A stretch of DNA of 64,000 nt. It comes from Acidimicrobiales bacterium (GTDB lineage: Bacteria; Actinomycetota; Acidimicrobiia; Acidimicrobiales; Bog-793). Every line of letters begins with the position of its first letter. Within the stretch, counting starts at the first letter, position 1. Positions 44,296 through 51,805 of the stretch are shown in pieces. Location: contig DATLTN010000021.1 in assembly GCA_035533595.1 (NCBI GenBank), positions 20,075 to 84,074 of the forward strand, read 5' to 3'. The position numbers were made by a program, and so were the translations under genes. Under the pieces are notes generated by a model. It was not told the origin of the DNA and did no database searches. It worked only from the letters and a program-made list of their open reading frames with translations.

Positions 44296-44870
44296 GCCGC
44301 AGCGCCTCGCCCCGCCCGCGGCCGAGCCGGGAGGAGCTCGCCGCCGCGGTCGGTGCCTGCGTCCCCGACGTCCTCGCCCCCGGCCTCGACGTCGTCTTCT
44401 GCGGGATCAACCCGGGCCTGTACTCCGGAGCGGTCGGCCACCACTTTGCCCGCCCGGGGAACCGCTTCTGGCCGGTCCTCCACCGCTCGGGCTTCACCGA
44501 GCGGGAGTGGCTGCCCGAAGAGGACCTCCACCTCCCCACGGTCGGCCTCGGGATCACCAACATCGTCGACCGGGTGAGCGCCCGCGCCGACGAGCTCTCC
44601 CGCGCCGAGCTGCGGGCGGGCGCCGCGGCGCTCGCCGACAAGCTCGACGCGCTCGCGCCGGCGGTGGTCGCCGTCCTCGGCATCGGCGCCTACAACGCCG
44701 CCTTCGGCGCGCACGCGGCGATCGGCGAGCAGCCCGAGCGCCTCGGCCCCGCCCGCCTGTGGGTGCTCCCCAACCCGAGCGGACTGCAGGCCCGCTACCA
44801 ACTCCCCGAGCTGGCCGAGATTTTCTCCGCCCTGCGGGCGGCGGCGCGCCCCGCGGCCGGGAGCCGCTGA
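44292..44870 (+). CDS. mug: G/U mismatch-specific DNA glycosylase (Mug family), probable CTG start
   Basis: This protein of about 192 residues removes uracil or related bases mispaired with guanine. It has the Mug catalytic motif GINPG (Asn), HHFARPGNRFWPVLH and the C-terminal VLPNPSGL. No ATG, GTG or TTG occurs in frame between the last part of the upstream VOC gene and the GINPG motif. The CTG at 44292 overlaps the VOC stop codon (CTGA), in the same arrangement as the ATGA/GTGA couplings elsewhere in the window, so I take it as the start. Confidence 0.78.
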   Translation: MSRSASPRPRPSREELAAAVGACVPDVLAPGLDVVFCGINPGLYSGAVGHHFARPGNRFWPVLHRSGFTEREWLPEEDLHLPTVGLGITNIVDRVSARADELSRAELRAGAAALADKLDALAPAVVAVLGIGAYNAAFGAHAAIGEQPERLGPARLWVLPNPSGLQARYQLPELAEIFSALRAAARPAAGSR

Positions 44871-44896
44871 CTACCGTCTCGTCCCGAGGAGGAGAG

Positions 44897-45667
44897 ATGG
44901 CCTGGTCGGCACCGCTGTATCGCGTCTACGAGCGCCGCATCGCCGGTCACCTCGGTCGCGACGTGCTGCCCCGCCACATCGGCGTGATCCTTGACGGCCA
45001 CCGGCGCTACGCGCGCGCCGAGGGGCTCCTCGAGTACCGCGAGAGCTACGAGATCGGGATGGCCAAGCTGAGCGAGTTCCTCGGCTGGTGCGCGCAGCTG
45101 CAGGCCCCGGCGGTGACCGCCTGGGTGCTGTCGATCGACAACCTCACTCGCCCCGCCGACGAGCTCGAGCCCTACTTCGCCGTCCTCATCGACCTCCTGC
45201 AGCACCTCCCCGAGCTCGGGCGGCGCCTCGGCTTCTCCCTGCAGATCATCGGCAGCCTCGACCTCCTGCCCCGCCACCTCGCCGCGGCGGCCAAGGAGGC
45301 CGAGCAGCGGTGCGCGCCGGGGGGCTGGCACTTCAACCTCGCCCTCGGCTACGGAGGCCGCCAGGAGATCGTCGACGCCTGCCGCTCGCTCGTCACCGAG
45401 CTCAGCGCGACCGGCCTCTCCGGCGAGGCGCTCGCCGAGGGGATCGACGCCGCGGCGCTCTCGGCCCACCTCTACACCGCCGACCTCCCCGACCCCGACC
45501 TCGTGATCCGCACGAGCGGCGAGGCCCGCCTCTCGGGCTTCTTGCTCTGGCAGTCGGCCTACGCGGAGTGCGTCTTCGTCGACCCCTACTGGCCGGCCTT
45601 CCGCAAGGTCGACTTCCTGCGGGCGCTCCGTGACTACGCGCGCCGGGAGCGCCGATTCGGGCAGTGA
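44897..45667 (+). CDS. Short-chain cis-prenyltransferase (Rv1086-like)
   Basis: This 256-residue cis-prenyltransferase closely follows mycobacterial Rv1086, which makes (2Z,6E)-farnesyl diphosphate for decaprenyl phosphate. Shared features are LYRVYERR at the N-terminus, DLVIRTSGEARLSGFLLWQS, and LGYGGRQEIVDA. The catalytic P-loop reads ILDGHRRYARAEG; relatives have DGNRRWAR, so the Asn and Trp are replaced by His and Tyr while the Asp is kept. AGGAGGAG precedes the ATG at 44897. The dprE2/dprE1 genes, users of the lipid carrier, are about 1.3 kb away. Confidence 0.87.
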   Translation: MAWSAPLYRVYERRIAGHLGRDVLPRHIGVILDGHRRYARAEGLLEYRESYEIGMAKLSEFLGWCAQLQAPAVTAWVLSIDNLTRPADELEPYFAVLIDLLQHLPELGRRLGFSLQIIGSLDLLPRHLAAAAKEAEQRCAPGGWHFNLALGYGGRQEIVDACRSLVTELSATGLSGEALAEGIDAAALSAHLYTADLPDPDLVIRTSGEARLSGFLLWQSAYAECVFVDPYWPAFRKVDFLRALRDYARRERRFGQ

Positions 45668-45766
45668 GCGACCGGCGCCCGGGCCGCGCCGGGGGCGCGC
45701 GCCCCGGCGACCGAGCGCCGCGGAACGTGTCACCCGCGCGCCGCGGCGCGCAGAGAGACGGAGGAC

Positions 45767-46951
45767 ATGCACAACGACGGGCGGGCGGGCGCGGTGAGAG
45801 GCCTCCTCGCGCGCCCCGGCGGCAACCTGCTCGTGCTGCGCGCCTTCCTCGGCGTCACCTTCACCTTCGCCGGGCTGCAGAAGCTCGCGAACCCGAACTT
45901 CTTCCGCCGCCACGCGCCGGGCTCGTTCTTCGCGCAGCTGCAGGGCTCGATCACGACGAGCCCGCTGCACCACCTGCTCGACCCGGCGCTGCACGCCCCG
46001 ACGGTCGTCGCGGTGGTGATCTCGGCCGGGGAGATCGCCGTCGGCCTCGGCACCCTCGCCGGCCTCTTCGGCCGCCTTGCGGCGCTCGGCGGGATGCTGC
46101 TCGCGCTCAGCTTCTTCCTCACGGTGAGCTTCAACGACAGCCCCTACTACTACGGCGCCGACATCGTCTTCCTCTTCGCCTGGACGCCGCTCGCGCTCGG
46201 TGGCCCCGGGGAGCTCTCCCTCGACGCGCTGCTCGCGCGCCGCGCCGCGACCGGACAGGTGGCCGCGCACCGCGGCCGGCCGGCGGTCGAGCGCCGCGCC
46301 TTTCTGCAGCGCGCCGGGGCGACCGCGGGCCTCGCCGCCCTCGCGGCGGTGGTGGGAGGTCTCGACGCCCTCCTCGGGCGCCACTTCGCATCCGCCGGGC
46401 GCGCCTCGACGATCGGGACCCTCCCGAGCGACCCCTCGACGACGACCCCGGCGGTCGCTCCGACGACCACGAGCGCGCCACCGACCACGACGACCGGCGG
46501 CCCGACGGACACCACCGCCGCCCCGACGACCACGTCGCGGGCGCCGACCACGACGACCGGCGGCCCGACGGATACCACCGCCGCCCCGACGACCACGTCG
46601 CGGGCGCCGACCACGACGACCGGCGGCGGGCGGGCGCCGAAGGGGACGGCGATCGGCAAGGCGAGCGACGTCCCCGTCAGGGGCGCGGCGAGCTTCACCG
46701 ACCCGGCACAGCAGATCCCCGCCTACGTGGTGCAACCCTTGGCCGGCAGCTACGTCGCCTTCTCCGCGGTGTGCACGCACGCCGGCTGCACGGTGAACTT
46801 CGAGCGCTCGACCGAGCAGTTCGCTTGCCCCTGCCACGGTTCGGTCTACGACGCGCGCACCGGGGCTGTCGTGAACGGCCCCTCCACGAGCCCCCTCCCC
46901 TCGATCCCGATCGCCCTCGGCCCGGACGGCGAGCTCTACGTCGACGGCTGA
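45767..46951 (+). CDS. DoxX membrane domain fused to a Tat-type signal and a Rieske [2Fe-2S] domain
   Basis: The 394 residues show three parts. Residues 20-165 are a DoxX-type four-helix membrane domain (VTFTFAGLQKLANPNFF). Residues 175-200 look like a Tat signal (ERRAFLQRAGATAGLAAL). After a Thr/Pro/Gly linker with 21-residue repeats (about 220-290) comes a Rieske domain with ligands Cys336-x-His338 and Cys354-x2-His357 and the extra cysteines 341 and 356 of a disulfide. The Rieske cluster would lie outside the membrane and pass electrons to or from the DoxX part or a quinol. The cytochrome partner is unknown. Confidence 0.8.
   Translation: MHNDGRAGAVRGLLARPGGNLLVLRAFLGVTFTFAGLQKLANPNFFRRHAPGSFFAQLQGSITTSPLHHLLDPALHAPTVVAVVISAGEIAVGLGTLAGLFGRLAALGGMLLALSFFLTVSFNDSPYYYGADIVFLFAWTPLALGGPGELSLDALLARRAATGQVAAHRGRPAVERRAFLQRAGATAGLAALAAVVGGLDALLGRHFASAGRASTIGTLPSDPSTTTPAVAPTTTSAPPTTTTGGPTDTTAAPTTTSRAPTTTTGGPTDTTAAPTTTSRAPTTTTGGGRAPKGTAIGKASDVPVRGAASFTDPAQQIPAYVVQPLAGSYVAFSAVCTHAGCTVNFERSTEQFACPCHGSVYDARTGAVVNGPSTSPLPSIPIALGPDGELYVDG
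46481..46626. repeat. 63-bp tandem repeat coding the DoxX-Rieske linker
   Basis: Units start at 46481 (CCGACCACGACGACCGGCGG) and 46544, and a partial unit starts at 46607. The two full copies differ at one base (GGACACC/GGATACC). They encode PTTTTGGPTDTTAAP plus TTTSRA. The near identity shows recent duplication, so linker length may vary between strains. Confidence 0.8.
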
Positions 46952-46957
46952 CCGGGC

Positions 46958-47719
46958 CTAGAAGGGGAGCCTCCGCCAGAGCGGGCGGGGGAGCAGCCGC
47001 AGCAACGCGAACAGCGGCGCGAGGGCCTTCGGGGTGGTGACGACGCTGCGGCCACCCTCGAGCGCGGCGACGATGTCGGCGGTGACCCGCCCCGCCGTCG
47101 CGGAGAGCGGCGCCTTGGCCATCCCAGCGGTCATCTTCGTCTCCACGAAGCCCGGCCGCACGAGCACGAGCCGCACCCCGCTCCCGTGCAGCGCGTCGCC
47201 GAGGCCCTGCGCGAAGCCGTCGAGGCCCGCCTTGGAGGCGCCGTAGGGGAAGTTCGAGCGGCGGACGCGCAGCCCCGCGACCGAGGAGTAGACGAGGATC
47301 ACGCCGCTCCCCTGGGCGCGCAGCACCTTGGCGAAGGCGATCATCGCCGCCGCGGGCCCGACGAAGTTCGTCTCCAGCTGCTCGGCGACGCCGGCGGCGT
47401 CGAGGCGGTCGAGGTCGGCGTGGCCGAGGAGGCCGGCGGCGACGACGACGAGGTCGATCGTCCCGAGGCGCTCGGCGGCGAGGGCGGCGAGCGCGTCGGC
47501 GGCCGCGCCCTCGCGGGCGTCGAAGTGCGCCGTCGTCACCTCCCTCACCCCGGCGGCGCGCACCTCCTCGGCGACGGCGCCGAGCGCCTGCTCGTCGCGC
47601 CCGCAGAGCAGCACCGCCTCCAGGCGGCGGGCCGCGAGGGCGGTGAGCAGCGAGCGGGCGAGGTCCGAGCCCCCGCCGAGCACGACGGCGCGCTGGGGCA
47701 TTCCGGTGGCGTCGATCAC
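46958..47719 (-). CDS. dprE2: Decaprenylphospho-beta-D-erythro-pentofuranosid-2-ulose 2-reductase
   Basis: This 253-residue SDR completes the epimerisation of decaprenylphosphoryl ribose to arabinose by reducing the 2-keto intermediate. It begins VIDATGMPQRAVVLGGGSD, aligned with the mycobacterial DprE2 start, and has SSVAGLRVRRSNFPYGASK with the Tyr and Lys pair, LVRPGFVETKM and RPLWRRLPF at the end. The GTG at 47719 overlaps the dprE1 stop (GTGA) and gives nearly the same length as the mycobacterial enzyme. The product is the arabinose donor for cell-wall arabinan. Confidence 0.9.
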   Translation of the reverse strand: MIDATGMPQRAVVLGGGSDLARSLLTALAARRLEAVLLCGRDEQALGAVAEEVRAAGVREVTTAHFDAREGAAADALAALAAERLGTIDLVVVAAGLLGHADLDRLDAAGVAEQLETNFVGPAAAMIAFAKVLRAQGSGVILVYSSVAGLRVRRSNFPYGASKAGLDGFAQGLGDALHGSGVRLVLVRPGFVETKMTAGMAKAPLSATAGRVTADIVAALEGGRSVVTTPKALAPLFALLRLLPRPLWRRLPF

Positions 47720-49113
47720 GATGGTGCTCCTGTTCGGTCGTGGCGCAGCGAGAGCCGCGAGGAGAGGTCGGAGACGAAGTGGCCGCCCGGGTCGAGGCGA
47801 GCGGCCGCCTCGCGCCACTCGCCGAGGCGGGGGTACATCGCGGCGAAGCGCCCGGGGGAGAGCCGGCCGTCCTTCGCGAGGTAGACGCGGCCGCCGGCGG
47901 CGAGGACGAGCTCGTCGAGGAGGTCGAGGGCGTGCGCGAGCCCCGGGCGCCCGAGGGCGAGGTCGAGGGCGAGGGTCCAGCCGGGCTCGGGGAACGAGAG
48001 CGGGGCGGGGTCGGCGGGGCCGAAGCGCTTCAGCACCGCGAGGTAGACGGCCTGGTGCTCGCGCTGCAGCGTCTCGATCACCCGCGCGACGACCGCCGCG
48101 GCCGCGAAGGGCACGACGAGCTGGTACTGGGTGAAGCCGTGCGGCCCGTAGAGGAGGTTCCAGTCGGCGAGGCCGTCGAGGGGGTAGAAGAAGCTCGCGA
48201 TCGTCTGGATCTCCGCCTCGGCGTGGCGCGCCGCCTTGCGATACCAGAGGGCGTTGAGGGCGCGGCCCGAGAGGGCGTTCACCGCCGAGAGCGGTGGCGC
48301 GAAGGGGACGGCGAACGGGCGGCGCGGCTCGTAGGCGAGGGGCGCCTCGGCACGCGGCCCGGAGAGCTCGCTCGCGAGCGCGTGCTCGCCCCGGGTGAGG
48401 ACGGAGCGGCCGAGCGACGAGCCCCGCGCCAGGCAGTCGACCCAGGCGACGCTGTAGCGGTAGCGGTCGTCCCCCTCGGTGAGGAGCGCCATCGCCGCCT
48501 CGAGGTCCGCGGCGCGGTCGGTGTCGACGCGCATGTAGGCGCTCTCGACGCGGATCATCTCCATCTCGACCTCGGTGACGACGCCAGTGAGGCCCATCCC
48601 GCCGACGGTCGCCCAGAAGGCCTCGCCGTCCTCGTCGGGGGTGAGGCGCCGCGGCCCTGTCGCGCCGACGAGCTCGAGCGCGCGCAGGTGCGTGCCGAAG
48701 CTCTGCTCGCGGTGGTGGTTCTTCCCGTGCACGTCGGCCGCGACCGCGCCACCGAGGCTCACGTGCCGGGTGCCGGGGGTCACCGGCACGAAGAGCCCGG
48801 CCGGCAGGCTCTCGCGGAGGAGGGCGTCGAGGGAGAGGCCCGCCTCGGCGCGCACCGTGGCGGCCGCGGCGTCGAGCGCGAGCAGGCGGTCGAGCGCGCC
48901 GGTGTCGAGCACCGCGCCCCCCGCCGAGCAGGCGGCGTCGCCGTAGGCGCGACCGAGGCCGCGGGCGAGGATCGGCCTGCCCGCGGCCGCCAGCCCGGCG
49001 ACGAGCTCGACGAGCTCGGCGCGGCTCGCGGGGCGGCGCAGCTCGGCCGCGGTCCCCTGCCCGCCCCCGAAGCCGGTGAGCAGGACGCGCCCGCCGGTCT
49101 CAGCCGGCGGCAA
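47716..49113 (-). CDS. dprE1: Decaprenylphosphoryl-beta-D-ribose 2-oxidase
   Basis: This 465-residue FAD oxidase of the VAO family oxidises decaprenylphosphoryl ribose. FAD motifs are ARGLGRAYGDAACSAGG and HGKNHHREQSFGTH; substrate-side motifs include KRFGPADPAPLSFPEPGW and the conserved Lys in YLAKDGR. Aligned on the GW-x-x-C-x-D block, the residue matching mycobacterial Cys387, the covalent target of benzothiazinones, is Ala382. The TTG at 49113 is the likely start and overlaps the upstream gene by 14 bp. It is coupled to dprE2. Confidence 0.9.
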   Translation of the reverse strand: MPPAETGGRVLLTGFGGGQGTAAELRRPASRAELVELVAGLAAAGRPILARGLGRAYGDAACSAGGAVLDTGALDRLLALDAAAATVRAEAGLSLDALLRESLPAGLFVPVTPGTRHVSLGGAVAADVHGKNHHREQSFGTHLRALELVGATGPRRLTPDEDGEAFWATVGGMGLTGVVTEVEMEMIRVESAYMRVDTDRAADLEAAMALLTEGDDRYRYSVAWVDCLARGSSLGRSVLTRGEHALASELSGPRAEAPLAYEPRRPFAVPFAPPLSAVNALSGRALNALWYRKAARHAEAEIQTIASFFYPLDGLADWNLLYGPHGFTQYQLVVPFAAAAVVARVIETLQREHQAVYLAVLKRFGPADPAPLSFPEPGWTLALDLALGRPGLAHALDLLDELVLAAGGRVYLAKDGRLSPGRFAAMYPRLGEWREAAARLDPGGHFVSDLSSRLSLRHDRTGAPS

Positions 49114-50404
49114 GGGGGGCCTTCGGCGCGGCGGCGGCGTCGATGCTCATCGTGAAGAAGTCGCGGTTCCAGTTCGACTGGAAGTAGCGGCCGGCGCCGC
49201 CGTCCATCGAGGCGAGGAGGTCGCTGCCGTTCGCCGGGGTCGCGAGGCTGGCCCCAGTCGGGGGCGCGTAGGTCGAGAAGTTCACCCAGTAGACGTTGAT
49301 GTCGAGCTCCATCGCCCGCACCGCACCGGCGGCGACGAGCAGGTTGGCGAGGGTGACGATATCGAGGCCGGGGCCGCCGACGTAGACGAGGGCGCCGTCA
49401 GAGGTGACGCCCACCCCCGAGCGCCAGACATCGATCGAGTTGCCGAGGGTGAAGCCCCACTTCGCCTGGTCGTTGTTGTCGATGCCGGGCGCCGGCGCGC
49501 CGTGGTCGACGAGCAGGTCGAGGTTCTGGCGCACGGCGGCCACCTGCGCCGACATCCCCACCTCCTCGCCCCAGGAGCCGATCTGCACCGCGCCGTCCTT
49601 GTCGATGACGAAGGAGGCCGCGCCGTCACGCAGCGGCACCACCGCCCGACCGTCGGTGAAGTAGCCGCCCTGGGCCTGGTTCATACGGAAGCCGGCGTTG
49701 AAGGCGGCGTCGAGCGTCGCCGCGGCGGCGGCCGGCACCGGGACGCGGTTCGCGTAGGGGCCGCCCCCGGGGATGGAGGTGCCGGGATAGAGCGCGGCGC
49801 GCAGCAGCTTGGTGTCCATCCACGCCACCCCCGCTACGAGGCTCGTGTGCACCGGGTCGGGGCGGAGGAAGGCCTCGTAGATCGCGGGGACCCCCGCGAC
49901 GAGGCGGCCGGCGGGGTGCCACAGGCCCTCGCCGGCGAGGGCAGGCGAGTCGATCGGGGTGATCGGCGCCGGTTCGGGGAGGTGCCAGGCGACTGGCTGC
50001 ACCGGGGCCGCGGCGGGGGTCGCCGGGATCGCGCCGCGCGCCGGCCGGCCGCCGAGGGGCGGCGGGTGGTGGCGGTACCAGTAGTTCTCGACCCCGTCGA
50101 CGAGGCCGCCGCCGCCGTGCTCGCGGGCCCACTCGGCGAGGCGGGCGCCGGCGAAGGGACCGAGCGCCGGGTTGCGCAGGGCCGCGCCCGCGGAGACGGC
50201 CACCGGAGCGAGCGCGAGGAGCAGCACGCAGCTGAGGGTGCGCAGCGGGTGGCGGGTGAGCGCGAAGCGCCACCCGAGGCGCCGTCGCCGTCGTCGCTCC
50301 CGCCGCGACTCGGGGCCGATCTCCTCGCGGCGGGGGCCCCCGGGGCCGACCCCGAGCGGGCGCGCGCCGCGACGACGCCCGCCCCGCTCCCGTGCTCGTC
50401 CCAC
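49100..50404 (-). CDS. Membrane-anchored phosphodiester glycosidase-like protein
   Basis: This protein of about 434 residues has a basic N-terminus, one transmembrane helix (TLSCVLLLALAPVAVSAGAAL) and a large extracytoplasmic domain. That domain resembles the phosphodiester glycosidase (NAGPA/PF09992) family, with GGYFTDGRAVVPLRDGAASF and GPGLDIVTLANLLVAAGA leading to AMELDINVYWVNF. It may act on phosphate-linked sugars of the envelope, in keeping with the coupled dprE1/dprE2 genes downstream. The GTG at 50404 is a choice among several in-frame starts. Confidence 0.65.
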   Translation of the reverse strand: MGRARERGGRRRGARPLGVGPGGPRREEIGPESRRERRRRRRLGWRFALTRHPLRTLSCVLLLALAPVAVSAGAALRNPALGPFAGARLAEWAREHGGGGLVDGVENYWYRHHPPPLGGRPARGAIPATPAAAPVQPVAWHLPEPAPITPIDSPALAGEGLWHPAGRLVAGVPAIYEAFLRPDPVHTSLVAGVAWMDTKLLRAALYPGTSIPGGGPYANRVPVPAAAAATLDAAFNAGFRMNQAQGGYFTDGRAVVPLRDGAASFVIDKDGAVQIGSWGEEVGMSAQVAAVRQNLDLLVDHGAPAPGIDNNDQAKWGFTLGNSIDVWRSGVGVTSDGALVYVGGPGLDIVTLANLLVAAGAVRAMELDINVYWVNFSTYAPPTGASLATPANGSDLLASMDGGAGRYFQSNWNRDFFTMSIDAAAAPKAPLAAG

Positions 50405-50539
50405 CTCGCCCTCCGGCGGGGGCGCTCGCCAGCCCCCGCTCCAGCGCAGAGAGGTTAATCGCCTGCCGACCTGGTGATCTCCACCCCGGGAGGGGGCGCC
50501 GCCATTGGTAGCGTCGGGAGCGGGCGAAGGAGGTGGCCG

Positions 50540-51805
50540 ATGGACTCGGGGGCTCTCGGAGCGGGTTCCTTCGCGGCGGGCGACCTCGCGGCCCACGAGC
50601 GGGTCGAGCTCGCCGGCCACATCATCGACTCGCTGATCCTCGCGAAGGTGCTCGACCTGATCCTCGCCGCCGGCGCGGACTACCTCGACCTCGAGGTGCA
50701 GGTGGGCCGCTCCTCGAGGGACCTCAGCCGCGCCACCTTCACCGTCGCGGCCCGCGACGAGGCGGCGCTCGCGGGGCTCTTGGAGGAGCTGCACGTGCAC
50801 GGCGTGAACCGCGCCGAGCTCGGCGACGTCGAGCTCGCACCGGCGCCGGCGGACGGCATCCTCCCGGCCGGCTTCTACTCGACGACCAACCTCGCGACCT
50901 CGGTGCACGCCGCCGGCCACTGGGTGGAGGTGGGGAACCCCGAGATGGACTGCGCGCTCGTCGTCGACAAGGGGCGGGCCCGCACCCTCCCGATGCACCG
51001 CGTGCGCGCCGGCCAGCCTGTCGCCGTCGGCCACCGGGGGATCCGCGTGCTCGCGCCGACGCCGCCGCGGGGCAACGCGAGCTTCGAGTTCATGAACTCC
51101 GACGTTTCCTCGGAGAAGCCGAAGGCGCTGCTCGTCGCGGAGGTCGCCTGCCAGCTGGCGGCGACGAAGCGGGCCGGCGGCCGGCTGCTCTTCGTCTGCG
51201 GCCCGGCGGTGATCCACACCGGCGCCGGTCCCGACCTGGAGCGGCTGGTGCGCGGCGGCTTCGTCGACCTGCTCTTCGCCGGCAACGGCTTTGCAACCCA
51301 CGACATCGAGTCGAACGTGCTCGGCACCTCGCTCGGCTACTCGCTCGGTGGCGGCTTCGCGACCGAGGGCGGCCACGCCAACCACCTGCGGGTGATCAAC
51401 GAGGTCCGCCGCGCCGGCTCGATCGCCGCCGCGGTGGAGAGCGGCTACCTGAGCAGCGGCGTGATGGCGACCTGCGTCGAGCTCGGCATCCCCTTCGTCC
51501 TCGCCGGGTCGCTGCGCGACGACGGCCCCCTCCCCGACGTGCTGCGCGACGTGGTGGCCGCCGCCGACGCGATGCGCGAGCAGATCGCCGGCGTCGGTGC
51601 GGCGGTGATGCTCGCCTCCACGCTGCACGCCATCGCGACCGGCAACATCCTCCCCGCCTCGGTCCTCACCTACTGCGTCGACATCAACCACGCGGTCGTC
51701 ACCAAGCTCGCCGACCGGGGGAGCCACCAGGCGCTCGGGATCGTCACCGACGTCGGCCTGTTCCTGCGCGACCTCGCGGACGAGCTGGTGCCGACGGCGC
51801 GATGA
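50540..51805 (+). CDS. Ornithine cyclodeaminase, archaeal/AgrE C-terminal type (TIGR00300 family)
   Basis: This 421-residue protein has the LOR/SDH-like region (EVQVGRSSRDLSRATF), then GFYSTTNLATSVH and a dinucleotide-binding part with GGRLLFVCGPAVIHTGAGP, LFAGNGFATHDIESN and GNILPASVLTYC. This is the ornithine cyclodeaminase form seen in archaea and as the C-terminal half of cyanobacterial AgrE/ArgZ. It would convert ornithine to proline and ammonia with NAD. AAGGAGG precedes the ATG at 50540. The arginine dihydrolase-like gene follows with a 4-bp overlap. Confidence 0.82.
   Translation: MDSGALGAGSFAAGDLAAHERVELAGHIIDSLILAKVLDLILAAGADYLDLEVQVGRSSRDLSRATFTVAARDEAALAGLLEELHVHGVNRAELGDVELAPAPADGILPAGFYSTTNLATSVHAAGHWVEVGNPEMDCALVVDKGRARTLPMHRVRAGQPVAVGHRGIRVLAPTPPRGNASFEFMNSDVSSEKPKALLVAEVACQLAATKRAGGRLLFVCGPAVIHTGAGPDLERLVRGGFVDLLFAGNGFATHDIESNVLGTSLGYSLGGGFATEGGHANHLRVINEVRRAGSIAAAVESGYLSSGVMATCVELGIPFVLAGSLRDDGPLPDVLRDVVAAADAMREQIAGVGAAVMLASTLHAIATGNILPASVLTYCVDINHAVVTKLADRGSHQALGIVTDVGLFLRDLADELVPTAR

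Noticed and set aside
49100..51727. One 875-residue minus-strand frame including the glycosidase-like protein
   Set aside because: The first half is antisense to the ornithine cyclodeaminase gene, whose coding character is clear; I start the real gene at 50404.
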